Of a stretch of DNA of 64,000 bases, positions 12,813 to 23,200 are shown one piece after another. The DNA is from Endozoicomonas sp. SCSIO W0465 (GTDB taxonomy: Bacteria > Pseudomonadota > Gammaproteobacteria > Pseudomonadales > Endozoicomonadaceae). Made by a program: the position numbers and the translations under genes. Position 1 is the first letter of the stretch. Each line of letters starts with the position of its first letter. The notes below the pieces were generated by a model. The model saw nothing but the letters and a program-made list of their open reading frames with translations, searched no databases and had not been told where the DNA came from. The stretch spans positions 784,001-848,000 of the forward strand of contig NZ_CP092417.1 in NCBI RefSeq assembly GCF_023716865.1, read 5' to 3'.

Positions 12813-13033
12813 GCAATTACTGATCCTGGCTGTCCACTTTTGACAACCCCGATTGACAACCCCGATCAGGGGGCTGTCATCCTGTCATCTCGATTTAACT
12901 GCAAAAATCACCCCATACCTGAATGACATTCCCCCTTAAAAGAAGCCCATCCAGGTCATCAGCATCAATACCGCAAAGATTAACAGTACCCCCAATGGGC
13001 TAAGAATCCGGGCTGTTTTGATAAAGTCCCTAG

Positions 13034-14747
13034 GAGGCTGTCCGAGAATAGCCTGATTAAGTATAATCAGGCATCTTCTGCCCACTTTGTTGTTGCCGAA
13101 ACGGATGTCATCAATCAAATTCAAAGATAACCCTGCTGATTTTGACCAGCACCTGATGTTTCCATCGAACATCTTCGACCTGCTGCCACCAGATCATGAT
13201 TGCTTCGTTTTTGAAGATATCTTCAAGCATATCGACACCTCTGAAGTGGAAAAGCAGTATCACCATCTTGGCCAGAATGCCTACCACCCACGACTGATTA
13301 TATCGATCCTGATCTATGCCTATAGCCATGGTGTGTTCAGCTCCAGGGAGATTGAACGGCGCTGCAATCAGGACTTGGCTTTCATGTATATCGCCAAACA
13401 GCACTGCCCAAATTTCCGGGTGCTCAGTGACTTTCGTAAAAACCAGGCCACCTTTTTTAAAAGCAGTTTCAAACAGAGCGTGCTGCTCGCCCGGGAACTA
13501 CAGATGGCCTCGCTGGGCCACATCGCTCTTGATGGTTCCAAATTCAAAGCCGACTCATCAAAGCATAAGGCCATGAGCTACGCACGACTTAAGGCCAAAG
13601 AAGCTGAATTAATGGCTGAAGTTGAGGCCCTGATTAAAAAAGCCGAAACCAGTGACAGTGAAGAGGACGATGCTTATCAGCAGGAGACTGGCTACAGCAT
13701 TCCTGAAGACTTGCAATTCAAGCAGGAACGGTTAGAGAAAATCCAGGAGGCCAAAAAAGCGCTTGAAGAACGGGAACAGGCCCTGAATCCCGATAAGCCG
13801 ATAGACGACAAAAAGCAAATCAGCTTTGCTGATCATGATGCCAGGATCATGGGTAAAAAAGGCAGTGGCTATCAGTACAGTTATAACGCCCAGATCAGCG
13901 TCGACAGCGATAATGGTATCATTGTTGGCCAGCACATCAGCCAGCATGCCAATGACAAGCAGGAAGTAAAGCCTGCACTTGAAGCCATTGCAGAAGCAAC
14001 AGATAACGCGTCCATTGGCAAAATGAGTGAGGATAATGGCTATTACTCAGGGCCCAACCTGCAAGCGTTTGATGATGCGAACATTGACGCTTACATGGCT
14101 ACGGATCGACAGGAGAAGCCTGCAACAGAGGGACTGGAAGACTCTGACAGAAAGTTTGTCAAAGCGGATTTTATTTACCATGAAGCAGACGACAGCTTTA
14201 CCTGCCCTGCCGGTGAGAAGCTGATTTATAACACGGCTAGCAAAGCAAAACACAAAAGCTACCGCGTCAGTAAAGATATCTGCCGGGATTGCCCGTTACG
14301 TAAAAGGTGCAGTGGTGACAACAAAGACCCGGGGAAAGTGATTCGCACAGACCGCCACGAAGCCATACGCCAGGCGATGAACCGCAAAATGGAAACCAAA
14401 GAGGCCAAAGCGGTTTATGAGCGTCGCAAGGTGATTGCGGAACCGCCTTTTGGCCAAATCAAGAACTCAGGATTCAGAGGGTTCAGTGTCCGGGGTAAGG
14501 AAAAAGTGGCTGGAGAATTTTCACTGGTCTGCAGTGCTTATAATTTCAAAAAAATTGTCAAATCGGTTTCAACGGGATCAATCCGTCTTGAAGAAGCAAA
14601 AAGGCTTAAAATGGCAGCATAAAGGCAAGCAAAAGGGTAAAAAACGCAATTTTTACCCCAAAACAGGCTAAATTTAGGTCAATATTTGATCAGCCAAGAA
14701 AATGCTGAAGCTTTCGTTTTTTCAATAGCTAGTTCTCGGACAGCCTC
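13034..14747 (+). mobile_element. IS1182-family insertion sequence
   Basis: A 1,714-bp element with terminal inverted repeats GAGGCTGTCCGAGAA (left from 13034, right at 14733-14747). It is flanked by a 4-bp palindromic target duplication CTAG at 13030-13033 and 14748-14751. The duplication is confirmed because deleting the element plus one CTAG restores the transporter reading frame. The intact ends and single full-length transposase suggest recent arrival. Confidence 0.93.
13087..14622 (+). CDS. IS1182-family DDE transposase
   Basis: A 511-residue transposase: N-terminal helical DNA-binding region (YSHGVFSSREIERRCNQDLAFMYI) and a DDE catalytic domain with the likely acids in ALDGSKFKAD, MSEDNGYYSG and ERRKVIAEPPFGQIK. 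A Cys cluster (CPAGEK, CRDCPLRKRCSG) typical of the family lies before the last acid. A charged coiled-coil insertion (about residues 160-240) separates the first two catalytic motifs. It is intact and possibly active. A start at Met7 (MSSIKFKDN) is equally plausible. Confidence 0.92.
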   Translation: MLLPKRMSSIKFKDNPADFDQHLMFPSNIFDLLPPDHDCFVFEDIFKHIDTSEVEKQYHHLGQNAYHPRLIISILIYAYSHGVFSSREIERRCNQDLAFMYIAKQHCPNFRVLSDFRKNQATFFKSSFKQSVLLARELQMASLGHIALDGSKFKADSSKHKAMSYARLKAKEAELMAEVEALIKKAETSDSEEDDAYQQETGYSIPEDLQFKQERLEKIQEAKKALEEREQALNPDKPIDDKKQISFADHDARIMGKKGSGYQYSYNAQISVDSDNGIIVGQHISQHANDKQEVKPALEAIAEATDNASIGKMSEDNGYYSGPNLQAFDDANIDAYMATDRQEKPATEGLEDSDRKFVKADFIYHEADDSFTCPAGEKLIYNTASKAKHKSYRVSKDICRDCPLRKRCSGDNKDPGKVIRTDRHEAIRQAMNRKMETKEAKAVYERRKVIAEPPFGQIKNSGFRGFSVRGKEKVAGEFSLVCSAYNFKKIVKSVSTGSIRLEEAKRLKMAA

Positions 14748-16075
14748 CTAGTACTCACCAGACCGGTCGCATGGGCCAGGGCATTTGGAGGAGTACTAAT
14801 TGGCAGGCCCATACCCAGAGAAGACGCCAGGGCAACCGCAGTACCAATGACCACCAGCCCACCCATCTCGTCAATACTGGCGACAGATGTTGACATAGAG
14901 ACGGCAATGGGCATCAACAGGTTAGCAGTGGCCGTATGGGACATAAACGTCGCCATAATCATGCACAACACACTGATACCCAGAATGATGGCCACCGCAC
15001 CAAACTGTTCAAATGGCACCAGGCTGACAATCAGCTTGGCCAGCCCGGAAGAAGCAAGCGCAGTCCCAATGGCAATACCACCGGAAAGGAGCCAGAGTAC
15101 ATCCCAGCTGATATGCTTCAAATCATGCTTGTCCACGATACCACACAGACTGAATACAGCGACCGGGATAATAGCGACGGCATAAGCATTGATGCCGTGG
15201 ACGCTGGAGAACATCCACAGCAGGATGGTCAACGCCATGGTGACATAAACAATGTAGGGCTTCAGGCCCCTTTCAAAACGACCATCAATCTGGACATCCA
15301 GATCGCTGCCGTTGGCAGGGTACATCTTCTGAAGCAACCACCAACTGAAAGCAATCATAATGACGGTAATGGGTACTGCGAACAGCATCCAGCCACCAAA
15401 CGACAATGCATGCTCACCAACAAAGTAACGAAATGCAATGGCATTGGGTGGTGTACCGATCGGTGTTCCCATACCACCGAGGTTTGCTGCAATGGGAATG
15501 CTCAGAACCATAGCGCGACAGCCCGGGTCCTGACTGTCCATGCGGGACACCAGTGGCGTCATAATGGTCAACATCATAACGCTGGTCGCGGTGTTGCTCA
15601 TGAACATGGAGAAGATGGCTGTAATGATCATCACGCCCAGCATCACAATTTCGTACTTTTGGCCAAAAGGCTTTAATAATACCCGGGCCAGGTTGATATC
15701 GACTTTGTATTTCGCACAGGCCAGCGCAATAAAGAATCCTCCCAGGAAAAGAACAATAACGGGGGATGCCAGGCTATTAAAAATAGTCACATAGTTCAGC
15801 ATGTCCTCCCCAAGACCCTCCCTGAGAGGAAAAGGTGCGCTGTTTGAAGCGGTCAAAACCAGCAACATGATAATCAGGAGGGAGGTAGCAAACGCTGGTA
15901 CGGCATCACTGACCCACAACAGAGTGGCAAGAATAAAAATAGCCATCACCCGTTGTTGTAAGACTGAAAATAAACCTTCAGGAAATACCAGTTCGGGAAA
16001 GCAAAACAGCACCAAAAAAACGATTGCTATGGGGACAATCTTTTTAAGCGAAGTCATTTGAACCATACCATACAT

Positions 16076-16444
16076 GAGCCAATAAAATGGGGGATGTGTT
16101 CAAATAGCTGAAGCACCGAGGCTAATCAGTAGAAAGCAGACATTGTCGTTCTTTTAATGATTGGCGGTTAAATCACTCAGTGCAAAATGCTGGTTATCAC
16201 TACCCGGAGCCAGAACACACCTTTGTTATAGAACAGTTTTGCACAATGTTATTGTTAACTGCCCTGAGCCAGGTCATAAAGCTGCGCATTTTTTCTTGCT
16301 CATTAGAAATAATGCTTTACAACCTTTCCTGAGGGTTTCTGATGAGCTGGAGGCCCAGAGACTTCTCTGACAAAGAATCCTTGCGGGGCATAAGGGTTGC
16401 CGCCTTGTTAAAATGGCATGCCTTTCTTTCAGTCGGGCACTCTC
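16076..16444. other. Intergenic region upstream of the SLC13 gene
   Basis: Separates the transporter start from the 3' end of the next minus-strand gene. No gene, RNA or repeat is recognised; it should hold the transporter promoter. Confidence 0.5.
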
Positions 16445-19400
16445 TCATTGGCAACATTCGTTATGTTTTGCTGTTACCTGAGAATCGTCTTTTTCTAAAA
16501 GTGTTTTAAGCGCGATAAATCCAACGATGGCCTGATCAAGTCTTTGTACTGCAGAGCGTTGTCCTTCAAAAACCGATTGATCCGGCTTCCAATTAGCCGA
16601 AAGGGCTTGCAGCATTCGTTCAGAATCACTGGTGGGCTGATCTTTTGTGGTTGTAGCTGTTTGTGTCTGTAGATTTCTGAAAAGTTCCTTTCTTGTTTTC
16701 AGGAAATCCTGCATATCGGGTATGGGGTGAAGCTCTTCCATAAACTGCTTGATCTGATTCATTTCATTGATGATAAAAGCTATTCTCTGCTCAAGATGAT
16801 GTTTTTGATGATGATGTTCTGAATTTTCAGGATCTACCATCATACTCTGAGTCAGTTGATGACTGGCATTGCTGGCTTGCTGAAGTGCTTTTTCATAAAG
16901 GGATACGCTGTAGCCTGCTCGTTTTATCAGTTTCGGGATTTCCTGAGGGTCATATAAGCGTGTAAGAAAATAGAGGTTTTGTAAGCTGATAGGTTGCTCT
17001 GGATTTTTTTTATGCAGCCATTTCGAGTCGTACTGCTTTGGCCGTGCAATAGCTTCATCACGTGCTTTTGTGCAAAACTCTTTCATGTTCTTGAAATGTT
17101 CAACAAACCGTCCTGCTCTATTAAACTGGTCAGTGTGTGGCTGCCATAAACTGTAAGCTTGATCACCATAGGCCCAGACCCTGAGTACGGGAAATTTTTC
17201 AATTACAGACAATTGGTGATCAGCGTTATTGAGTATGTCGTTTAAACTGACTTCGTCTTCACAGCATTCAAGCTGTATGGCTAGCTGTTTCAGTATATCT
17301 CCCGTTGTGTTAACCAGTTTTGCATAATCTGAAGCAAACTTTGAACCCTCCAGTTTTTCAGTGATTTTTCTTGTCATATTATCGTGTAGATGTCTTTGGC
17401 TCTCAATTCTTAGCGCTTGTTTTTGATCAATCTGCCGTTTTTTATCTTGATAGATATTCAGTATTTTTTTATTGTACTCCCTTTCACTTTTTTCCAGCTC
17501 CTTTAAATAATTCTGATATATGTGTTCGATATTATTCAGCTTATTCTGACACTCTTCCGAAAGGGAATTGACCGTTTCGATTAACCCTTTGGTCGCACTC
17601 AATTCAGGGATTTTTACTTGAACTACACTTGTACAAACTTCTTTAAGAAGTGGGGTACATACGCTATGAATACGATGGACCAGTTGACTATATTCAGGTG
17701 TAATTTGTAAGTCACCTTGCCTGACAAGGCTGAGCAATTGCTCTGCCATGTGTGTCACAATGATTGCCAGTTGAGAAATTCTTTCTTTATGGTTGCCGTC
17801 CTGGGCGGTCAGGAACATCTTATGGTTACAGATGGTCTTTAGTAAGCACATGAAAATGCTGAGGTGATCCTGAGATTGCAAGGGTGTTTTCAAGGTAGAA
17901 AGTATTGTACATTCCAGTTTTTTCAGAGTCTCGGAGAGTAGTGTTTTAATGTTTTTTCTGGTTTCAGTTTCTTGTTTTGATAGTAGATTCTGAATGGTGT
18001 TGCTTTGTAGAACGAAACATAGAGTCTCTGTAAGCATGAGGTGCTCATTGGGAAACGATTGAATATGATTTCTCATGGTTGAAATTATCCCAAGGTAACT
18101 GTACAAGGCCCATAGCAGCTCTGAGTCAATGTTTGGTGTGTGCATAGCTAACGGCAGAAGGATTATTTTGTGAACAAGGTCACACGTGAATAGAATATGA
18201 TCCTTAATGCATCGCTTGGAAAATGTGTCCGGTGGGCAAGCTACTGTGTTACTGACTATATTGTTTAATTTTTTATCCAGGCATAGTTGAAGCGTATGAA
18301 TAGCACCAAGTAGTTTAAAAATCTGAGCATCACAATTTCTCAAATCATCCAGGTTAACTTCTTCGGATTTGAATATCTGCGGTACTTTTTTCATGACTTC
18401 ATGATTAGATAGATTTGCCCGGCAGTATAAAGCTTGTGCAGGTCGAAGAAATGGAGCACTAACTTTGTGCATGCTTGGTTTTAGATTGGGAAAAAATAAC
18501 ATGAGTATGGTTTCAACATACCACTGATCATGTGTTGCCAGTGCTTCCGTTAGATTTTTCCCGGCTGATGTAAAAACTCCTGACTTAAGGATTTCGTACT
18601 CCTCTTGGGAGGTTTTCTGTCTGGAAAATTCAGCTGCAAGACTGGTGATCAGTCTGGCCCTCTGTTGAAACAATTCCGGATTCTTGATCGCTGCATAGTA
18701 TAACAGTCGCTGACTACAAGAGTGAATGTCGGCAGTGCTTGTAGGTCTGGTTAAAATATAATTTGGGTTAAGCAATCTTTTTAAGTCTTTTTCATTTGGG
18801 GTTTTTACATTTAAACCAAACTGATCCAGTTTTTCTCTACATTCTTTAAGCTTGGTTCTTAGTTGCGCTTTAGAGAGATGGGAACGTTTGGGTTTATCTA
18901 ATTTAAAGTTGTTGAGATACAGTAACTCCAGTACAGCTGGGTGCTTCCTGATGCCTGTGTCTGTCGTCTGTTTCAGGCTCAGCAGCTCACTAACCTGAAT
19001 TGAAGGTGACCCTGTAGCGTTGCGTGTGAACTCGGGATGTTCAGTGTTTATTGGCTCAATCAGCTGTTTTGCAAAATCCATTGTGACCGGCATTGTAGCG
19101 GACCTGTCTTTTATGGCTGAAAGAAATTCATTGAATCTATTTTGGTTTCTCAGGGATATTAATAACCCCTCTCTGCTTTGCCTAAGCTCATCTATTCTTT
19201 CTGCACTACACAATCCTGTTGCCTGGTCAGGATTTTGTTCAACAATACATAATGTCTTTAGTGATTCATGTGCTGCCATAAGAGCCCGGATCATTACTGA
19301 GAACTGTCTGGCTTCATCAGATGATTCATTGTTGAATAAAAGTGATCTTATGATTGGGGTGGGGATGTTTTTGTGGAAGCCTTCCTGAAGGTACTTCGTG

Positions 19401-20131
19401 GTGAATTGATGGTTGTTGTCTGTTGATTTTTTTACTTTTTCTTCCAGGGATTCAATATAGACAGTACCGCTGTGATCAAATTTGGCTGCAAGGTATTCTC
19501 TGGTTTTTATTGCCTTTATTTCCTCCTCAGTCAGAATATTTAATTGAATTTTTAACGGATTCTTTGGATATCTTGCATGGTGTAGCCTGATGTTGATTTG
19601 TTCAGGAATAGCAAGTGGCTCAATACCCGGAATTGTGTTGACTACGGGAGAGAACTTCTTCATTAGACTTTTTTTCAAGTTCGTTGCAGACTCCATGGTA
19701 CAGAAAAGATCAATGTCATTAGGTAGTACATTAAATTCCTGCATCAGCAGGGCCATTGACCCATGAAATATGTATTCCGGATTTTGGGTGAGCTCTATGA
19801 CCACGCTGACAAGCTCTGCCGGAAGGCCTGTATCCTGCTTTTGGGTACCGGAAGCTCTTTGATTCTCAGATGGGTTCACTGATCGTGTAGAGTCAGGGTT
19901 TGTAAGGTGAGGGTTCGCTCTTGCAGAGGTAACCGCTCTCTCCACAACCATTTCAGTGGAGGGGGAAAGGCTAAAGTCTTGCGCCTGACGGATGATAGGG
20001 CGAGCCGGAAAAAGCTGTGGAGCTGGTTTCAGATACTGTTGTTGATCTTGTACCACTATCGGGCCTTGTTGAAGGGAGTTGTGTTGTGTGGTCAGGGGAA
20101 GGGTAAAGTTGCTCGCCGTTCGGTTATCCAT
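16445..20131 (-). CDS. Unrecognised giant protein with nucleotidyltransferase-like N-terminal motif
   Basis: About 1,228 residues from the ATG at 20131, which has AAAGGA 6 bases upstream; an earlier in-frame start at 20161 would add 10 residues. The first 100 residues are Gln/Pro/Ser-rich and probably disordered. A region shared with the next gene follows, containing FHGSMALLMQEF and NDIDLF: G-S-x13-D-I-D (about residues 124-141 from this start), which fits the nucleotidyltransferase pattern hG[GS]x9-13Dh[DE]h. The usual third acid is not obvious (the strand reads LKIQLNIL). Also shared are EKVKK...KYLQEGFHKN and LLFNNESSDEARQFSVMIRALMAAH. A coiled coil spans about 850-950. There is no signal peptide and the gene is AT-rich next to its neighbours. 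The function is unknown; a transferred toxin or effector is one possibility. Confidence 0.7.
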   Translation of the reverse strand: MDNRTASNFTLPLTTQHNSLQQGPIVVQDQQQYLKPAPQLFPARPIIRQAQDFSLSPSTEMVVERAVTSARANPHLTNPDSTRSVNPSENQRASGTQKQDTGLPAELVSVVIELTQNPEYIFHGSMALLMQEFNVLPNDIDLFCTMESATNLKKSLMKKFSPVVNTIPGIEPLAIPEQINIRLHHARYPKNPLKIQLNILTEEEIKAIKTREYLAAKFDHSGTVYIESLEEKVKKSTDNNHQFTTKYLQEGFHKNIPTPIIRSLLFNNESSDEARQFSVMIRALMAAHESLKTLCIVEQNPDQATGLCSAERIDELRQSREGLLISLRNQNRFNEFLSAIKDRSATMPVTMDFAKQLIEPINTEHPEFTRNATGSPSIQVSELLSLKQTTDTGIRKHPAVLELLYLNNFKLDKPKRSHLSKAQLRTKLKECREKLDQFGLNVKTPNEKDLKRLLNPNYILTRPTSTADIHSCSQRLLYYAAIKNPELFQQRARLITSLAAEFSRQKTSQEEYEILKSGVFTSAGKNLTEALATHDQWYVETILMLFFPNLKPSMHKVSAPFLRPAQALYCRANLSNHEVMKKVPQIFKSEEVNLDDLRNCDAQIFKLLGAIHTLQLCLDKKLNNIVSNTVACPPDTFSKRCIKDHILFTCDLVHKIILLPLAMHTPNIDSELLWALYSYLGIISTMRNHIQSFPNEHLMLTETLCFVLQSNTIQNLLSKQETETRKNIKTLLSETLKKLECTILSTLKTPLQSQDHLSIFMCLLKTICNHKMFLTAQDGNHKERISQLAIIVTHMAEQLLSLVRQGDLQITPEYSQLVHRIHSVCTPLLKEVCTSVVQVKIPELSATKGLIETVNSLSEECQNKLNNIEHIYQNYLKELEKSEREYNKKILNIYQDKKRQIDQKQALRIESQRHLHDNMTRKITEKLEGSKFASDYAKLVNTTGDILKQLAIQLECCEDEVSLNDILNNADHQLSVIEKFPVLRVWAYGDQAYSLWQPHTDQFNRAGRFVEHFKNMKEFCTKARDEAIARPKQYDSKWLHKKNPEQPISLQNLYFLTRLYDPQEIPKLIKRAGYSVSLYEKALQQASNASHQLTQSMMVDPENSEHHHQKHHLEQRIAFIINEMNQIKQFMEELHPIPDMQDFLKTRKELFRNLQTQTATTTKDQPTSDSERMLQALSANWKPDQSVFEGQRSAVQRLDQAIVGFIALKTLLEKDDSQVTAKHNECCQ

Positions 20132-20256
20132 TTTTAATCCTTTAGGTGATCTATTAATCACTAGACATTATACGTACGCTTGCGGCTGCATAACGGGTGT
20201 CAGGCAACCGCAAAAGCCTCTCACTGACCATCGGTTTCGCTGGTGGTCACCTCTAA

Positions 20257-23200
20257 TCAGTACAAAACAGTACTAACACCTGACGTTTTGCTATAAAAAG
20301 ATTTCAGACCATTGTCTATTTGTATGAACTTGTTCAGCAGTTCATCAGTCTCTGTTTTTTCTGTACTGCCAGCGGATTGATTATATTTACAATACTTTTC
20401 TTTATCGTCTTCCATTTGTTTAAGAGCTGCCATTGCACTCTCATAGGATGGGTCTTTTGAATGGATATGTGCAATGCTCTTGAAGCTGTTTGGCCCATAA
20501 AACCGCAGCTGCTCAAAGAGTTTCTTTTTTAAATCGGGAAGTTCATGTGTGATGATTGGGTAATTCAGTGGTTCTCTAAATTCATATGTCAGCAACTTCA
20601 TGGCATCCCTGCACATATCGAAGTGTAAAATCAATTCTTTAAGGGGGAGTTTCCCCCGGAAGATAAAATCGGGCTCTTCCATAGCCTGAATAAGTTCCAG
20701 TCCGGGCTCTACCGCCAGCCGGAACAGTGACAGAGCATTGTCAAGTGATTTTCTGGTGTCCTCCAGTCGCTCTACGGTTGTCTCCAGCGAGAGCCGCAGC
20801 AACTTTTTAGGAGAGAGCTCACTGGAGGAAAAGAAACGGGCAAGCCATTCAGTGGACTGTCTTCTATTGGTGAACTCTCTTTTGGGTGTTGATAAGGCAG
20901 AAGTGAGTTTTTTATAGGTGCTGGTTGCATCTCTCATGGCTACGCTTGTCATGGCAATTCTTTGTCGGTTAGCATGAAAGCATTGGAAGGCCATTTCTGT
21001 GTATAGAAATAGCCTGTCACCATCAGAACCAAGTTCTCTATCCATGTGTTCTGGAACCTTTGCCTGAAGGGTTTCGAAATCTTTGGTAAAATCTATGCCT
21101 CTACAGTAGTTTACGACTTTGTCAGCGAAGAACAGGCCGGTGGTTCCTTCTGCTTTTTGTTCTGGTGATTTTCCACTATTTTGTTCCGGGCTTTCTTTCG
21201 TCATCGTCAAGCTGGTTGATTTCTTTGATTGCTGCTCTTTGTAAGGTTTAGCTAATTTTTTAACTTTCTTTTTATTCAACTCATCTATCTGCTTTGCCCA
21301 ACAATCCGCATCCTGTTCAAACTGTCTGATTGATTTATCTTCTTCAAGTTTTTTAATAATGGTTTCTTTTTTCAGTTGAATAGAATCTTCGATCAGAGGG
21401 AGTAAATCAGGTGGAAGCGGTTGTTCTCCATTTTTATGTTTATTCAAAGCCATTGAAGGCCATTGGTTGTAAGTGGTTTTCTCACCATGACCTGGCTGCC
21501 AGCCCGCTAATGTTGCCAATAACTGGTTCAGTCTTGGGTGCCATGCTTCTACCGATTCAATGAACTTTCTGGAAGTAACGACATCAGCGTTCCAGTGGCA
21601 CATCTTTTGTGTGTTATCTATCATGAAATGGATTAATCCAAGCAGGTGGTTTCTAAACTCCTGATATATTCTCTGGTTTTTAGAAATTTTTGGGCTGAAT
21701 ATCGGTAAGTCGGATACTGTATCAAATGTGGCAAGGTAATATGGGGTTAAATCCATTTTTTTAAAGCTGCATATTAATATGTGAACCAACTCTTCTTGTA
21801 GTAATGCAGCTACGTGATTTCCCATGTTGATAATCATGTCTTCATAAGAATTATGTTTATCTTTTCTGTCTTGGAGTTTCTTTCTCAGTCTTTCTTTTTG
21901 TTGCTCTTGTCTTGAAAAATTGAAAGCTGGTAATGACTCTTCTGTCGTTGTTCTTTTTACCATACCAAGCATGATGGGGGCGATTTCTTCCTTAATGGTA
22001 TCGTGACTCAGCATGGTAAGAAGGCCTCTGACCAGCTCAAAATATGGGGCTTTTGTGATGGCATAAACTGTTCTGCTTGTTTTAATATGAGTTAGCATGT
22101 AGTAAAAGATTGAAGAAAATATAAATGCATTATCCAGAGAAACATCACGCTGAAAGTGAAGTAAAGCGATCAATGTTATGTGAGTAATGAATTTGCTATG
22201 AAGCAAAAGATCACTTTCTACCTCAGACTTATTTTCGTTAGTGGAATTGGCTAATTTCTTCACTTTTTCATGAAATGTGTCATCCAATATTTCAAATACA
22301 TACACGATTGGCTGTAAATGGCTGCCTGATAATTCCTTTATATTGTCTGCTCCAAATGCATCTTTTAGAACTTTATGCTTTTGACTGATAGACAATAGTG
22401 ATTGGGTAGAAAAAGACGGTATGCAATATTCCGGCAGAAATTTTGTTGAAAACCGCATCATGACATTCGCAGTAAAGGGTAAAGATGGAGCAATGCACAA
22501 GTAAATACAGTGGTCAGGGCAGGTTTTTTTACTATTCTTTACCGCTTCCCTCGATTGATTTGTTTTCATCATATCCGGTAGCTTTTTTTCTTCATCTTTC
22601 ATCATTTTATAGGTGCTGTTTTTATGCATATACTTTGTGAGGCTGGTAATAATTTGTTGTCGTTTATCATAGTTGGGAATGCTGGTATCATTATGTAGAT
22701 GTTGATTTCTCTGTATTTGTAAAAAATAGTCATTTGAGTTTCCTTTCTTGTGTGATTGATCAAGAGGTAAGTGGTTTAGAAATAGGAGTTTCATATCGGG
22801 GTCCATTTTCTTTCTATCCCGGGAATTATCCATAGGGGATAGTTTTGTCACATCAATGTCTGGCATCCTGGTGGCAGTGTGTTGAAGATTTCCCGGATCT
22901 ACAGGCTGGAACCCGGCACAACCTTCTGGCGCAGGGTGATTTTGCATAATCACTCTGGTTTTGTTTGTCTGACTTTCCTGAAGGTGTTCAAGATTGAAGG
23001 GTTCCAGCAGTTTCTGTGCAAACTCGGTATTTTTTGGCATGCTGGTTAATCTGGCCGTAATTGCTGCGAGGAAGTCATTGAATTTTACATGCTCTCTTAG
23101 ACATTTTATTAAGTCTATTCTGCTTTGTTTCAGTGTCTCCATACTATCCTGGTTGCAAAATTTAATGGCTTGATCAGGGTTTTTCTCAAATGTATTGATT

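Larger units (their letters stand above)
12936..16075 (-). pseudogene. SLC13/DASS-type anion:Na+ symporter gene split by an IS element
   Basis: A membrane transporter of the divalent anion:sodium symporter family (dicarboxylate, citrate or sulfate). The 5' part (16075 to about 14748) encodes nearly the whole protein with family motifs SNTATSVMML, GTPPNAIAFRYF, SHTATANLLMP and STPPNALAHATG. The last 30 codons, including the final helix (GVLLIFAVLMLMTWMGFF), lie beyond the insertion at 13033-12936. Removing the IS and one CTAG gives ...GLVSTRDFIKTAR... with no frame change and 473 codons in total. As it stands, the protein stops in IS sequence after STRRLSEN and lacks its last helix, so activity is doubtful. 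Confidence 0.9.

Noticed and set aside
14936..15676. A 246-codon plus-strand frame opposite the SLC13 gene
   Set aside because: Antisense shadow; composition is typical of complementing membrane-protein codons.
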